Of a stretch of DNA of 64,000 bases, positions 36,703-45,901 are shown in pieces. Made by a program: the position numbers and the translations under genes. The number at the start of each line of letters is the position of its first letter. Positions within the stretch are counted from its first letter, which is position 1. Below the pieces are notes generated by a model. That model made no database searches, was not told the origin of the DNA, and was given only the letters and a program-made list of their open reading frames with translations. This stretch comes from Desulforhopalus sp. IMCC35007 (GTDB lineage Bacteria > Desulfobacterota > Desulfobulbia > Desulfobulbales > Desulfocapsaceae). The stretch lies in the NCBI RefSeq assembly GCF_005116575.1, contig NZ_SWCN01000008.1, positions 169,036 through 233,035 on the forward strand. Reading direction: 5' to 3'.

Positions 36703-37215
36703 ATGAGACAAAAATCAAATATTATACTGACAGGATTCATGGCCACAGGTAAAACAACTATCGGCAAATTACTTGCCCAGCAATTGTCCTGGGAGTTCGT
36801 TGACACCGATGAGATCATTGTCTCCCAGCAGGCAATGAGCATAGAAAACATTTTTAGTCAATTTGGTGAAGAGGCCTTTCGAAAACTGGAAAATGAAGTC
36901 GCCAGAGACCTCGCCAAACGAGAGCACCTGGTCATATCCACAGGTGGTAAAATGATGCTGGATCCTTTAAACGCAGAAATTTTAGAAAAAAACGGCAATG
37001 TTTTCAGCCTCCTCGCAACACCTGAAGAAATCCTGTCCCGGCTTAAACAAGATCAGATCAATACAAGACCTTTACTGAAAGGTGCCAACCCAAAGGCCAA
37101 AATTGTCCAACTGTTACAAGAAAGAGAAAAAGGCTATCAGCGCTTTCAGACAGTGGACACAGGATCCAAAACACCTGCGGAAGTAGCCGAAAACATTCTA
37201 TCTCTCCTGAAGTGA
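36703..37215 (+). CDS. aroK: Shikimate kinase
   Basis: A 170-residue P-loop kinase. GFMATGKTTIGKLLAQ is the Walker A loop, DTDEII holds the Mg/shikimate-contacting aspartates, FGEEAFRKLE and STGGKMMLDP are the substrate-binding motifs, and RPLL lies in the lid. It phosphorylates shikimate at O3 in aromatic amino acid synthesis. I start at the ATG (36703) next to the conserved core; the frame is open for 31 more codons upstream without a plausible ribosome site. Confidence 0.92.
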   Translation: MRQKSNIILTGFMATGKTTIGKLLAQQLSWEFVDTDEIIVSQQAMSIENIFSQFGEEAFRKLENEVARDLAKREHLVISTGGKMMLDPLNAEILEKNGNVFSLLATPEEILSRLKQDQINTRPLLKGANPKAKIVQLLQEREKGYQRFQTVDTGSKTPAEVAENILSLLK

Positions 37216-37226
37216 AAAAGCAGTCA

Positions 37227-37261
37227 GGGAGTATGGCAATGGCCAGACTCCCCTCTGTTTT
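37227..37261 (+). terminator. Probable terminator after aroK
   Basis: GGGAGT-A-TGGC (37227-37237), loop AATG, GCCA-G-ACTCCC (37242-37252), with a single A/G mismatch, then CTCTGTTTTC. The T-run is short. Confidence 0.5.
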
Positions 37262-37270
37262 CAGCCATCG

Positions 37271-37609
37271 TCATGAAAAGGTTTTTTCGTACATTCCAGA
37301 ATTAAAGCCGATGTAATAGACATTACCGATTTTAAGAGCCGGAGCCCTTAAATTGCCGGTTCGACCGGTGATTTTACTGAGCAACTCATCTTTATCCGCG
37401 GTTTTTGGCTCATACTCCAGGGTTTTCTGGCCACTTGCAACAACCACCTTATCAGCATTTTTCACAAGTGCATAGGCCTCTTCTCTTTGACACACCGCTT
37501 TTTTCGCGTCTACTTCAGTATCTACAGTTACACTTTTTTCCTCAAAAACCATCCAGGCTTTTTTGCAGGAAACTCAACCTTTACGCATATAGGCCCAATC
37601 AATATTCAT
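37271..37609 (-). CDS. ArsC/glutaredoxin-like selenoprotein with UxxC motif
   Basis: A 112-residue thioredoxin-fold protein read through an in-frame TGA. The ATG at 37609 follows a strong AGGAG. The twelfth codon is TGA (37576-37574) and gives RKGUVSCKKA, that is U12-x-x-C15, the position of the redox CxxC in thioredoxin-like proteins. The frame then runs without stop through LRAPALKIGNVYYIGF, whose cis-proline region is typical of the ArsC family. A hairpin suitable as SECIS follows the TGA, and selB is in the window. Probably a reductase of arsenate-like or disulfide substrates; the true substrate is unknown. If TGA were a stop, only a headless fragment from 37552 would remain. Confidence 0.83.
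37543..37565 (-). promoter_or_regulatory. SECIS hairpin of the UxxC selenoprotein
   Basis: In the mRNA, CAAAAA-AG-CC pairs with GGUUUUUG around the 5-nt loop UGGAU, with AG bulged on the 5' side. The loop starts exactly 18 nt after the UGA and contains the GG typical of SelB-bound bacterial SECIS loops. Confidence 0.7.
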
Positions 37610-37981
37610 TTTTCTCCTCTCTTTAGTTTTTCTTAGTCACCTGACTCATACATATTCTGTAGCCAGGAGCATGGCGTAACAGAGACAGCGCCCCTGTCAC
37701 AATTAAAGTTCTGTCTGAAGACATCTTTTGTCGTTTAACATAACGATCAAAATCCGATCCGCCACCTCACCACAGAGAAAAATTAAAGACACTAACTGGG
37801 CTATTATGAATACAGTCCGACAGTCACAATAAGATCTGTTTCCTTCAGACCCACTCGAGTCTTCAGCGCCATAAATATATATTATGTATTGCTCAGCAGA
37901 TACAATGTTGCTTATACTACCGAGCGATCACACTGAGACGTCCAACCAACAAGCCCATAAAAATGATTCCGGTGCTGAAAT
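37610..37981. other. 372-bp divergent intergenic region with candidate modE promoter
   Basis: It lies between the selenoprotein gene (leftward) and modE (rightward). A possible modE promoter is TTGCTC (37889-37894), an 18-nt spacer and TATACT (37913-37918). Just upstream, CATAA-N7-TTATG (37870-37886) is an AT-rich inverted repeat that could bind a dimeric regulator, perhaps ModE itself. No other gene was seen. Confidence 0.4.
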
Positions 37982-38341
37982 ATGAAGCCAAGCAACTCAT
38001 CGTCTTTACACATAAAGACGAAAATTTGGATTGAGAATGAACACAAAGATCTCCTTTTTGGTAAAGGAAAAACCGAAATCCTTGAAAAAATCGAACAGGA
38101 AGGAAGTATCGCCAAGGCCGCTGAAACCATGGGTTTAAACTATAAAAAAGCCTGGACCCATGTAAAAATACTTCAGGAAAACATCGCGGATCAACTCGTC
38201 GTTTCCAACAAGGGCCGGGGGGATAGTAGTGGAACAACTCTTACTCCAAAGGCAAGAGAGCTGATCAACAATTATAAGAAGCTGCAACGCGAAGTAGAGG
38301 AATTTGCCGATAAACGATTTCGTGAATTGTTCAAAATATAA
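37982..38341 (+). CDS. ModE-type winged-helix DNA-binding protein (N-terminal domain only)
   Basis: A 119-residue protein matching the DNA-binding half of ModE: LLFGKGKTEILEKIEQEGSIAKAAETMGLNYKKAWTHV (read in parts), then LTPKARELINNYKK. ModE represses or activates molybdate transport and molybdoenzyme genes. The C-terminal molybdate-binding (TOBE) domains are absent, so it cannot sense molybdate the usual way. It lies next to the molybdenum-dependent formate dehydrogenase operon (convergent), suggesting local regulation. Confidence 0.88.
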   Translation: MKPSNSSSLHIKTKIWIENEHKDLLFGKGKTEILEKIEQEGSIAKAAETMGLNYKKAWTHVKILQENIADQLVVSNKGRGDSSGTTLTPKARELINNYKKLQREVEEFADKRFRELFKI

Positions 38342-38369
38342 ATCTAACGATTAACGTATACACTAAAAA

Positions 38370-38413
38370 CTGCAGCCGAGATGTCCTCCGTATCGGGGCC
38401 ATCTCAACTGCAG
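38370..38413. terminator. Long hairpin between modE and the formate dehydrogenase operon
   Basis: CTGCAGCCGAGATG (38370-38383) and CATCTCAACTGCAG (38400-38413) pair except for one 2-nt mismatch. It sits between two convergent genes and probably ends both transcripts, although there is no clear T-run. Confidence 0.55.
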
Positions 38414-38487
38414 CCTAAAGAAATATGCTCACCTAATTATGGCGGGGGAGTAACTTATGCATAGGACCTTTTACTCACCTTTCTACG

Positions 38488-39384
38488 CTAGATCTGTCCC
38501 TGTTTTTTAAGCTTTTTATAGAAAGAACTGTGAAGATATTTCACCTCGTCATTTTCCTTATAACCTGTAATGATACTGTGAATAGCACCCTTGATTGCAA
38601 AGAGTGACATGTAAGCATGGGTGAAGAAAAATGCTGTGATCAGCACCGCCAGCACATTATGGATTAGCGCCGATGCTCTCAAGAAATCAATTTGTGAGAG
38701 CCCAAAGCTTGCAGCTATATTGTAATTGAAATCCTGTAAGTACATTGCAGCACCGGTTGCGATCATCACAACGCCGCCCAGAGAGGCCACCCAAAACCAC
38801 ATTTTCTGCCCGGCATTAAATTTCCCTGCAGGAATTTCTTTAATTTCCTTGCTGAGATATCCACCAAGAATAAATACCCACTTAATATCATCCAAGGTTG
38901 GCAGCATCTCGATCAGCCAGAACAGAAACATCGGGATGACCGAAACAATAAACATCAGCGTTGCAACTCCATGAAGATATCTGGCGCCAAGTACAAGCGA
39001 TCCTCCACCTAAATATTTGCCGAAGATTATCATAAGCCCGGTGGGGATCAATATGAGAAAAGCTACGGCGGCGATAAGGTGGATGATTCTTTGAAACAGG
39101 CTGAAAACATAGATCTTGTCACCATCATGTGAAAAGACCTTTGGCCCGATAATCAGATAGTGCAGAAGAAAAACAGTAGGTACAGCCAAAACAACGACCA
39201 GAAATATCTTTGAAAAATATGCACTCTGCAACAATACAAACAGGGGGCCGAGAGAAAAGGACGACACCTCTCCATAGGCCTTAATGTTTGACAGTATCAT
39301 CTCGCCCCATATTTGGCTGTCAGCTGCATACGCAGCTGACGCCAAAATCAGGGGAGTGATGATAGAAAATATAATTTTCTTCAT
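38488..39384 (-). CDS. fdhC: Formate dehydrogenase gamma subunit (cytochrome b556)
   Basis: A 298-residue membrane protein. An N-terminal signal-like helix (IIFSIITPLILASAAYA) is followed by about four membrane segments, including RIIHLIAAVAFLILIPTG and HGVATLMFIVSVIPMF, which carry the histidines expected to bind two hemes b. It passes electrons from the periplasmic alpha/beta pair to the quinone pool. It is third in the operon, 8 nt after the beta subunit gene. I use the ATG at 39384; a GTG one codon earlier is possible. Confidence 0.9.
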   Translation of the reverse strand: MKKIIFSIITPLILASAAYAADSQIWGEMILSNIKAYGEVSSFSLGPLFVLLQSAYFSKIFLVVVLAVPTVFLLHYLIIGPKVFSHDGDKIYVFSLFQRIIHLIAAVAFLILIPTGLMIIFGKYLGGGSLVLGARYLHGVATLMFIVSVIPMFLFWLIEMLPTLDDIKWVFILGGYLSKEIKEIPAGKFNAGQKMWFWVASLGGVVMIATGAAMYLQDFNYNIAASFGLSQIDFLRASALIHNVLAVLITAFFFTHAYMSLFAIKGAIHSIITGYKENDEVKYLHSSFYKKLKKQGQI

Positions 39385-39392
39385 CACATGCC

Positions 39393-39959
39393 TCAGGCCC
39401 CCTGTCCTTTTGAGCTGACTCTCTTTCTGTATATAGCTGAAATTTCCTCAGCATCTCCAACGAGCAAGGCATTGGTACCACAGACGGCAGCACAAATGGG
39501 TACTTTACCTTCTGCTATACGGTTGTGCCCATAAAGATGTCGCTCTTTTTCACTATTCGTCTCCTCCGGGCCACCTGCGCACATGGTACACTTATCCATG
39601 GCACCCTTGGTTCCGAATGCACCATCCCGTGGAAACTGAGGTGCTCCGAAAGGACAGGCATAAAGGCAGTAACCGCAACCAATACACTTTTCTTTATCGT
39701 GAAGAACAATACCGTCCTCTCTGATATAGAAACAGTTAACGGGACAAACCTGAGCGCAGGGTGCATCGCTACAATGCATGCAGGCTATGGAAGTTGAAAC
39801 TTCTTTTCCTTCTATACCCTCATAGAGGGTAATAACCTTACGTCTGCTTATACCGACAGGTAACTCGTGCGCTTCCGCACAGGCAACAGAGCAACCATAA
39901 CACTCAATGCAACGATTATTGTCGCAATAAAACTTCATTCGAGCTTGTTCACTACTCAT
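39393..39959 (-). CDS. fdhB: Formate dehydrogenase beta subunit, four [4Fe-4S] clusters
   Basis: A 188-residue ferredoxin-like subunit. Cysteine groups are CIECYGCSVAC, CMHCSDAPCAQVCPVNC, CIGCGYCLYACPFG and CTMCAGG, later with further single cysteines, enough for four [4Fe-4S] clusters. It carries electrons from the alpha-subunit molybdenum site to the gamma cytochrome. No signal peptide; it is presumably co-exported with the alpha subunit via Tat. GGGAGGGAT precedes the start. The gene begins 13 nt after the alpha subunit gene ends. Confidence 0.94.
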   Translation of the reverse strand: MSSEQARMKFYCDNNRCIECYGCSVACAEAHELPVGISRRKVITLYEGIEGKEVSTSIACMHCSDAPCAQVCPVNCFYIREDGIVLHDKEKCIGCGYCLYACPFGAPQFPRDGAFGTKGAMDKCTMCAGGPEETNSEKERHLYGHNRIAEGKVPICAAVCGTNALLVGDAEEISAIYRKRVSSKGQGA

Positions 39960-39972
39960 GATTCATCCCTCC

Positions 39973-42813
39973 CTATGCTTTTTCAATTCGGCACAAACCT
40001 GCGTTAAACTCAGGTATCTGCGTAATAATATCGAATCCATAATTGGTGATTGTGTTAGAACTTTCACCAATCGCATAAGGTTTGGTTCCCTCTGGATAGT
40101 TCTGGCTCATATCCACACCTTGCATTAAGCCCGCAAAGTTATACGGCAGGGCAATTCGATCCGGTGTTACACTGTAATTATACTGTGCCTTCACCTTGAT
40201 TTTTGTTCCCTGGGGAGCATGCAACCACATCATGTCACCGTCACGCAGACCGTACTCCATGGCCAGATCAGGGTGAATATTTGCAAACATTTCCGGAGTT
40301 ATATGGGAGAGGTATTTGCTCGTACGTTCAAGCATTCCAGCCCCACTGAGGTTCACCACCCGCATCGACACCAGCATTGTAGGAAAATTCTTGGCCCATA
40401 CCTGGGCATTTTGCTCAGAGATGAACTTCACGTCTACCCTGAAGTTATTCTCTTGATCTTCATAGGTAGGATATTTTGCTACCAGATCCGGCCTTGGAGA
40501 GTGAATGGGCTCTCTGTGCTTTGGAATCGGATCTGGGAATGTCCAGACAATAGTCCGTGCCTTTGCGTTACCATATGGGGCGACACCTGCTGCTCTACAT
40601 TTTGCCTGGATGATACCGCTATGGTCGACTTTCCAGTTCGCTCCAATTTTCGCCTTTTCTTCGGCTGTCAATTGAATACCAAGCACCTCTTCGATGTTTT
40701 CCTTGGTAATCTCAGGATAACCGCCTTTAACCTTGGATCCAGCAATATCAACACCGCTCTCAGCAAGCTGGCTGACTCCATTATGCTCTAAGCCGAACCT
40801 GTTCCTAAAGCCCATACCACCTTCATTAACAGGTGTATCAACATCATAAAGAATAGGACTGCCGGGATGCTTTTCATCCCAACTGGGCCATGGAAGTCCA
40901 TAATACTCCCCTTTCATGGGTCCACTTCCGGCAAGAGTTAAAGGATCAAACATATGCCAGTTTTCCTGATGAGCCCTCAGACGCTTGGCTGTCCAGCCAC
41001 CAAGTCCAATGGTTTTGATTGTTCTGGCAATTTCATCGGAGGCATCGTCTGGCCAGTTGAAATCCTTTTTCACCTCTGTCAGTACGCCGTCTTTCACAGC
41101 CATTTTCATGGCCCTGGTGTACTCATCATAAAAGCCAAACTCTTTGGCAAAGGCAAACATCACCTCATGGTCTGGTTTACTTTCATACAGAGGATCGACA
41201 ACCTTGCTTCTCCACTGGGAAGTTCGGTTCGTTGCTGTAACACTACCTTCAGTCTCAAACTGGGTTGCAACCGGAAGAATGTAAATATCGTCCTTTTTAT
41301 TTGTAATAACTGCGGCTTCATTGACAAATGGCTCAGCAATGACCAGGAGATCGAGTTTATCCAGAGCCTCCTGGATTTTTGCCGTCTGGGCCATTGAAGT
41401 AATACCGTTGCCCTGTACCCATAGAGCTCTGATTGGACTTGAAGAATAGGTTTTTTCTTCCTGCAGGACACCCTGCCACCATTTGGCCAGAGAAAAACCT
41501 TTGGCCTCCATCCACTCAGGTGCGTAAAACCTCTTCTGGAGCCAGTCAAAATCCACACCCCAGGAGTTCGCAAAATATTTCCATGCCCCCTCTGCCAAAC
41601 CATAGTACCCTGACAGACTATCAGCGAGACAACACATATCTGTTGAACCCTGAACATTATCATGGCCGCGGATGATATTCGTACCACCACCTTTTTTACC
41701 CATATTTCCAAGAACTAACTGAAGAATAGGGATAATCCTGGTGTTTGAGGTGCCTGTGCTATGCTGGGTGATACCTAAAGCCCATACCACAGTCGTGGGT
41801 TTTGTTTTTGCCAGAATAGTCGCAACTTGAATAATCTTGGCAGCGGGAATACCGGTGACATCGGAAGTCTCTTCAGGAGTCCACTTCTCAGCCTCAACCC
41901 TGATGTCATCCATTCCATAAACCCGAGAGTTAATGAAATTTTTATCTTCCCAACCATTTTTAAAGATTACATGAAGCAGGCCATAAATAAAGGCCACATC
42001 TGTACCTGTACGAATCCGTAAATAATGATCAGCTTTTGCTGCAGTTTTTGTGTAAACCGGATCAACAACAATGAGCGGCGCATTATTTCTATCTTTTGCC
42101 TGGAGGAAGTGTTTCATTCCTATAGGATTTGCAGCGGCTGGATTTGCACCAATAACCAGCATTGCTTTTGAATGTTCAACAACATCACCGAAATGATTTG
42201 TCATAGCCCCATAACCCCATGTGTTCGCCACACCGGCGACCGTTGCGGAGTGTCAGATACGGGCTACGTGATCAATGTTGTTTGTACCCCACATCGCAGC
42301 AAACTTTCTAAAATAGAAGGCCTGTTGCAGGTTGAATTTTGCCGAACCGAGGAACATTGCGACATCAGGACCATTTTCCTTACGCAATGCGAGCATCTTC
42401 TCTGAAATTTCTTTGACTGCAGTTTCCCAGCTGATTCGCTTCCACTCGCCGTTAACTTTTTTCAGGGGAAATTTCAGACGTTGCTTACTTTTGACAAGAT
42501 CAATCTGGTCAATACCCTTACAACAATGGCTGCCTTCGCTAATGGGATGATCCTGGGCAACATCCTGACGGACCCAAACTCCATTGTGCACCTCTGCAAT
42601 AATACCGCAGCCGGCAGAACAGATGGAGCAGATTGTTTTCACCTTCTTGGAACCTGGAAACGGATCTTTTATTTCTTCTTCAGTAGCCGGTCTGATCGAC
42701 TCGCTTGCGGCAAGAGCTGCTGTAGCGCTCATACCTGCCCCGACCGCTGCAAGTTTCAAAAAAGATCTCCTGCCAATCTTTGATGACATATGCTTAAATG
42801 TATCGTTGATCAC
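39973..42813 (-). CDS. fdhA: Formate dehydrogenase alpha subunit, selenocysteine-containing, Tat-exported
   Basis: A 946-residue molybdopterin enzyme read through TGA at 42255-42253 as Sec187, in NIDHVARI-U-HSATVAG, the FDH-N/O active-site motif (usually V-U-H). The N-terminal Tat signal contains GRRSFLK, and CSICSAGC plus SHCCKG supply the [4Fe-4S] ligands. The molybdopterin-binding domains follow to the end. I chose the GTG at 42813 because GGAGG lies 7 nt upstream; an ATG at 42828 overlaps the stop of the preceding gene but sits on the Shine-Dalgarno. It oxidises formate in the periplasm. The TGA splits the gene into two apparent frames. Confidence 0.95.
42214..42255 (-). promoter_or_regulatory. 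SECIS element of formate dehydrogenase alpha
   Basis: It begins at the Sec UGA. The apical stem CGCC/GGCG (42238-42235 and 42229-42226) closes the loop GGUGU, which starts 18 nt after the UGA. A lower stem ACUCC/GGGGU (42251-42247 with 42218-42214) can also form. The layout is like the E. coli fdhF SECIS, with a short apical stem and a GU-containing loop. Confidence 0.78.
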
Positions 42814-42827
42814 AAACTTTCCTCCCA

Positions 42828-43037
42828 TTAGTATGAAGATTTATAGTAAATATCCCAGTGTTGTGTCTTTTTATACAGGATCTCTTTTTTGGGAGAATTC
42901 CCTGTCACAACTCCATTGGAAGCGCTGGGCTTTACATCATCACCGGCCAGGCCGGATTGAGCTGCAAGCAATGTCCCGACTCCTGCGACTCCAGCCCCAA
43001 GAGTTACTTTCAAGAAACTTCTTCGCTGCTCATGCAT
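42828..43037 (-). CDS. Small Tat-signal protein of the formate dehydrogenase region
   Basis: A 69-residue protein starting MHEQRRSFLKVTLGAGVAG, a twin-arginine signal followed by a hydrophobic stretch ending AAQSGLAG. The mature part is only about 40 residues, ending in KKTQHWDIYYKSSY. It fits the family described as formate dehydrogenase region Tat target, whose role is unknown but may be assembly or export of the alpha subunit. The longer frame to 43094 is not needed; AGGAG lies ahead of this ATG. It overlaps the alpha-gene region tightly. Confidence 0.82.
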   Translation of the reverse strand: MHEQRRSFLKVTLGAGVAGVGTLLAAQSGLAGDDVKPSASNGVVTGNSPKKEILYKKTQHWDIYYKSSY

Positions 43038-43202
43038 AATTCCTCCTCTCGTTTGATATTTACAATCACGGGACGTAATATGCATATTTTGCACATTACC
43101 TCAACAAAACAACTTTCCCTAACATATCAGCTGACAAAGACAACACACCGCAACAGAGCGCTGTGGCAGTGACTTTTTTGCTGTCAGGCGACTATCTTGT
43201 GT

Positions 43203-43922
43203 TTATATGCTTACAAATTCCTCAACATTTCGTTCTACGAGTTGACGAGGTGGTTTTTTCACCTTTCGCGCTTTAATGTCCGGTCCAGCGATCTCGTCAT
43301 ATGCACTTACAGCTGGCCTGCTGACGTTTAAAAAGAGTCTTTCAAATTCAGCAAACGAACGCAAAACAATGGCAGCATTTTTATAGAACAGACTGTTTTC
43401 GTGGTTGAATACCTTTTCACTTAAGGTATCAATCATTGGGTTGAGGATTTGCTCAAAGACTTCTCTGGCCAGGCACTGCGCATACTCTTGTCCTTTGATT
43501 TCTTCTTCGATGAGTGTTTTCAAAAAAAGAGCGATAAACTCAATGTGGTCTTCATTTTCTTTAAAGATGTCTGTATTGCGCCTATAGTTTGAATTGAGGA
43601 CATAATTCATCATTGCTACACGCTTTTTACCGTCATCGCGTTTCTCATCGTAGAATGAGGCCGTCATTGGAACATGGGAGGTTGTCGGAGAGAAAAATAT
43701 TTGGTTCCCCTCATTTTTCAACCCTTCAAAAGTTAATGCCTCAAGCTGCTGTATCATTGCCTTCAGAGCCATACCTGACTCTTCATCCATCGGATGTTCC
43801 GCTAAAACATTCACGGCTGCAATGATAGAATCATGGTGACTTTCATTAAAATTAAAGGCGAACAGAGAGGCAAACATACCGTAATATACGCTACGTGCTT
43901 TGTTTATAGAGGTGCGATCCAT
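43203..43922 (-). CDS. TorD/DmsD-type redox enzyme maturation chaperone
   Basis: A 239-residue, mostly alpha-helical protein. ARSVYYGMFASLFAF at the start, SFYDEKRDDGKKRVAMMNYV in the middle and DHIEFIALFLKTLIEEE are characteristic of TorD-family chaperones that bind Tat signal peptides and help load the molybdenum cofactor. Its place directly ahead of the Tat-exported small protein and FDH alpha supports this. I use the second ATG because AAGGA is 7 nt upstream. Confidence 0.85.
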   Translation of the reverse strand: MDRTSINKARSVYYGMFASLFAFNFNESHHDSIIAAVNVLAEHPMDEESGMALKAMIQQLEALTFEGLKNEGNQIFFSPTTSHVPMTASFYDEKRDDGKKRVAMMNYVLNSNYRRNTDIFKENEDHIEFIALFLKTLIEEEIKGQEYAQCLAREVFEQILNPMIDTLSEKVFNHENSLFYKNAAIVLRSFAEFERLFLNVSRPAVSAYDEIAGPDIKARKVKKPPRQLVERNVEEFVSI

Positions 43923-43952
43923 TTCCATATCCTTTTTTCCCGAATTTCAGGT

Positions 43953-45614
43953 TCAAATATCCTGGCTCAAAGACTCAAACATGACCTTGGCCTTACAGTC
44001 GGGACAGCAGGAAAGTGCACGACTGCGTAAAGGGTCTCCAGCAAAAGCCTCGGTCATGATTGTAACGATTTTTGCGATTGATTTTGCAGGAGCAAAGCCT
44101 TTACCGCATTCCACACAATTAAAAATCTCATCCTTGGCCATAATTTTCTGTTCAAAATAAGAGGCTTGTAAAACCAGTTGACCATGAGCAACCTTGAGAC
44201 AATCAACCTCTGGACAGATCTGCTCGCACCAGCCACACTGAACGCAGAGAGCTGGAGTAAAGCGCAGGGTGTTATCTTCAGCATGAGCCTCCAGAGCGTG
44301 TAGCGTGCAGGCGTCAACACAGCTCAAACAAAGGGTACAGTGTTCTTCGTTTATGGTGATCGCTCCATAGGGCATGTCAGCGTCTGGAGTAATGCAACCA
44401 TGATCGGCGTTGCCGACAATGTAGGATAACCGTTCTACCAGCCTCACTCTTCTACTAACACCTTCATCGACATGTTGAATGAGATCCTCAGGAAGGCAAA
44501 CAGCAGCCTCGGCGTTTTCTCGGACTTGCCCGGAACTCGTGCAGAGGTAAATGACCTGCCTCCCATATATTTTACCAAATATTTCGTTGAGCAGTCTCAC
44601 ACTGCCCATTTGAATTTTTGATTCTTCCCGGGCGTAGATGAGTATCGGATGATTGGAATTTTGAAGAAGTGTTAACAGGTATTCCTCATCAAGAAATCCA
44701 TAATCCTCAACTGCAAGGGGCAGAATATTCGCTGGAAGAGGACCCTCCAACTCTGTGAGATCCGTATCCTTTGAGACGATCAAAGGAATACTTCCTCTGT
44801 AAAAGACAGTTGCTCTTTCAAAAGTTGACCGTGGAGATGGTGCATACTCCAGGGCTCCTGTCGGACAAACTCCTGCACACAGGCCACATCCGATACACTG
44901 AATACTCGAAAGTAAAATCTGTTTTTCTTCAGCTGAATAAGCAAGGGCATTTGCAGGGCAGATTTCCACACATCTATTGCAGACTTTACCGTTTTTATTG
45001 CTTTGAAGACACGAGGAGCGGATATACCTGACCGTATTTCTGTAGGTAAAGATCCCGTCACAGCCCAGTAGATCCTGATATGTATTTCCCAGGCCCCTCT
45101 GTAAAGGATCATGAACCCCGACAAGCTCGACAATATTGGCTGGTGCCTGAAACCAGATGACCTGATCTGCATCGATATTGACGACCCCTTGATCAGTTTT
45201 GAACTGGGCCACAAAATTTCCCAGGCTTCCAGCAAAACCTAAAATATCTGCCGAGTTTTGTACCACCAGGGTAAAATCTTGCAGATTGAGCTGAGCTACA
45301 AGCTGCTGCTGAGCAGTATCCGCGATAACCAGTATTTTTTTCCCAACCCGAATGGAGGATTCCACATCCTCAGCCCCTTCAAAGGCAATGCGGCGAGCGT
45401 CATAGAGATTATTCAGTTTATCCGCTTTTACAGACCAATCATCTGTACTACTTTCAAAATACCAGTTTATCTCAGGAGCATATATCTCTGCATCAGCGTC
45501 TCTCGTATTTGAAATGAGATATCTCTTGGAACCTTCCTGTATCGAAAGGTCAAAGTGTTCCCCCAGACAGACAGAATGGGAGAGTTCATGATGAAACAGG
45601 TAGTCTTTGCTCAT
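43953..45614 (-). CDS. Multi-cluster 4Fe-4S protein of the formate dehydrogenase operon
   Basis: A 553-residue protein. The N-terminal 200 residues include no recognised domain. Two ferredoxin motifs follow (CNRCVEICPANAL and CIGCGLCAGVCPTGAL, about 220-265), then an unassigned middle and a second pair (CTLCLSCVDACTLHAL and CVQCGWCEQICPEVDCL, about 430-480). The C-terminus has CVECGKGF and CCPDCKAKV, a zinc-ribbon-like pair. Similar proteins occur in fdh operons of Campylobacterota. It is first in this operon. Probably it serves electron transfer or cofactor insertion; the role is inferred from position. Confidence 0.83.
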   Translation of the reverse strand: MSKDYLFHHELSHSVCLGEHFDLSIQEGSKRYLISNTRDADAEIYAPEINWYFESSTDDWSVKADKLNNLYDARRIAFEGAEDVESSIRVGKKILVIADTAQQQLVAQLNLQDFTLVVQNSADILGFAGSLGNFVAQFKTDQGVVNIDADQVIWFQAPANIVELVGVHDPLQRGLGNTYQDLLGCDGIFTYRNTVRYIRSSCLQSNKNGKVCNRCVEICPANALAYSAEEKQILLSSIQCIGCGLCAGVCPTGALEYAPSPRSTFERATVFYRGSIPLIVSKDTDLTELEGPLPANILPLAVEDYGFLDEEYLLTLLQNSNHPILIYAREESKIQMGSVRLLNEIFGKIYGRQVIYLCTSSGQVRENAEAAVCLPEDLIQHVDEGVSRRVRLVERLSYIVGNADHGCITPDADMPYGAITINEEHCTLCLSCVDACTLHALEAHAEDNTLRFTPALCVQCGWCEQICPEVDCLKVAHGQLVLQASYFEQKIMAKDEIFNCVECGKGFAPAKSIAKIVTIMTEAFAGDPLRSRALSCCPDCKAKVMFESLSQDI

Positions 45615-45868
45615 AATAATAATCCTGATATTTCAACATATTGGTAAACATCAAAGCTCCAGTCGTTAAAAAACCGAGCATATCTTCAATCACTTTTCGT
45701 TTATCTCCACCGACCATCCCGCACAATTCTCCCATTCAAAGCGAAGCTCTTGATCATTTGTGACGCCCATATCGCATATATCGTCGCACAAGCTCTGAGT
45801 TATCACTTAAAAACAGAAGGACTTTGAAAGCTGCCTGACGATGAATTCGGAATATATATAACAGATGA

Positions 45869-45901
45869 AAAATTAATATGCAATCTCTGCATATTAATTT
45901 T
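45869..45901. repeat. 14-bp palindrome upstream of the formate dehydrogenase operon
   Basis: AAATTAATATGCA and its mirror pair across a 5-nt centre (ATCTC), with one further A-T pair outside, giving a perfect 14-bp inverted repeat 255 nt upstream of the fdh operon start. It could be a regulator operator or a hairpin. Confidence 0.6.

Noticed and set aside
39973..42231. Formate dehydrogenase as two separate genes or a pseudogene
   Set aside because: The two frames are in phase across one TGA placed at the known Sec position, with a hairpin and selB present, so read-through is the better explanation.
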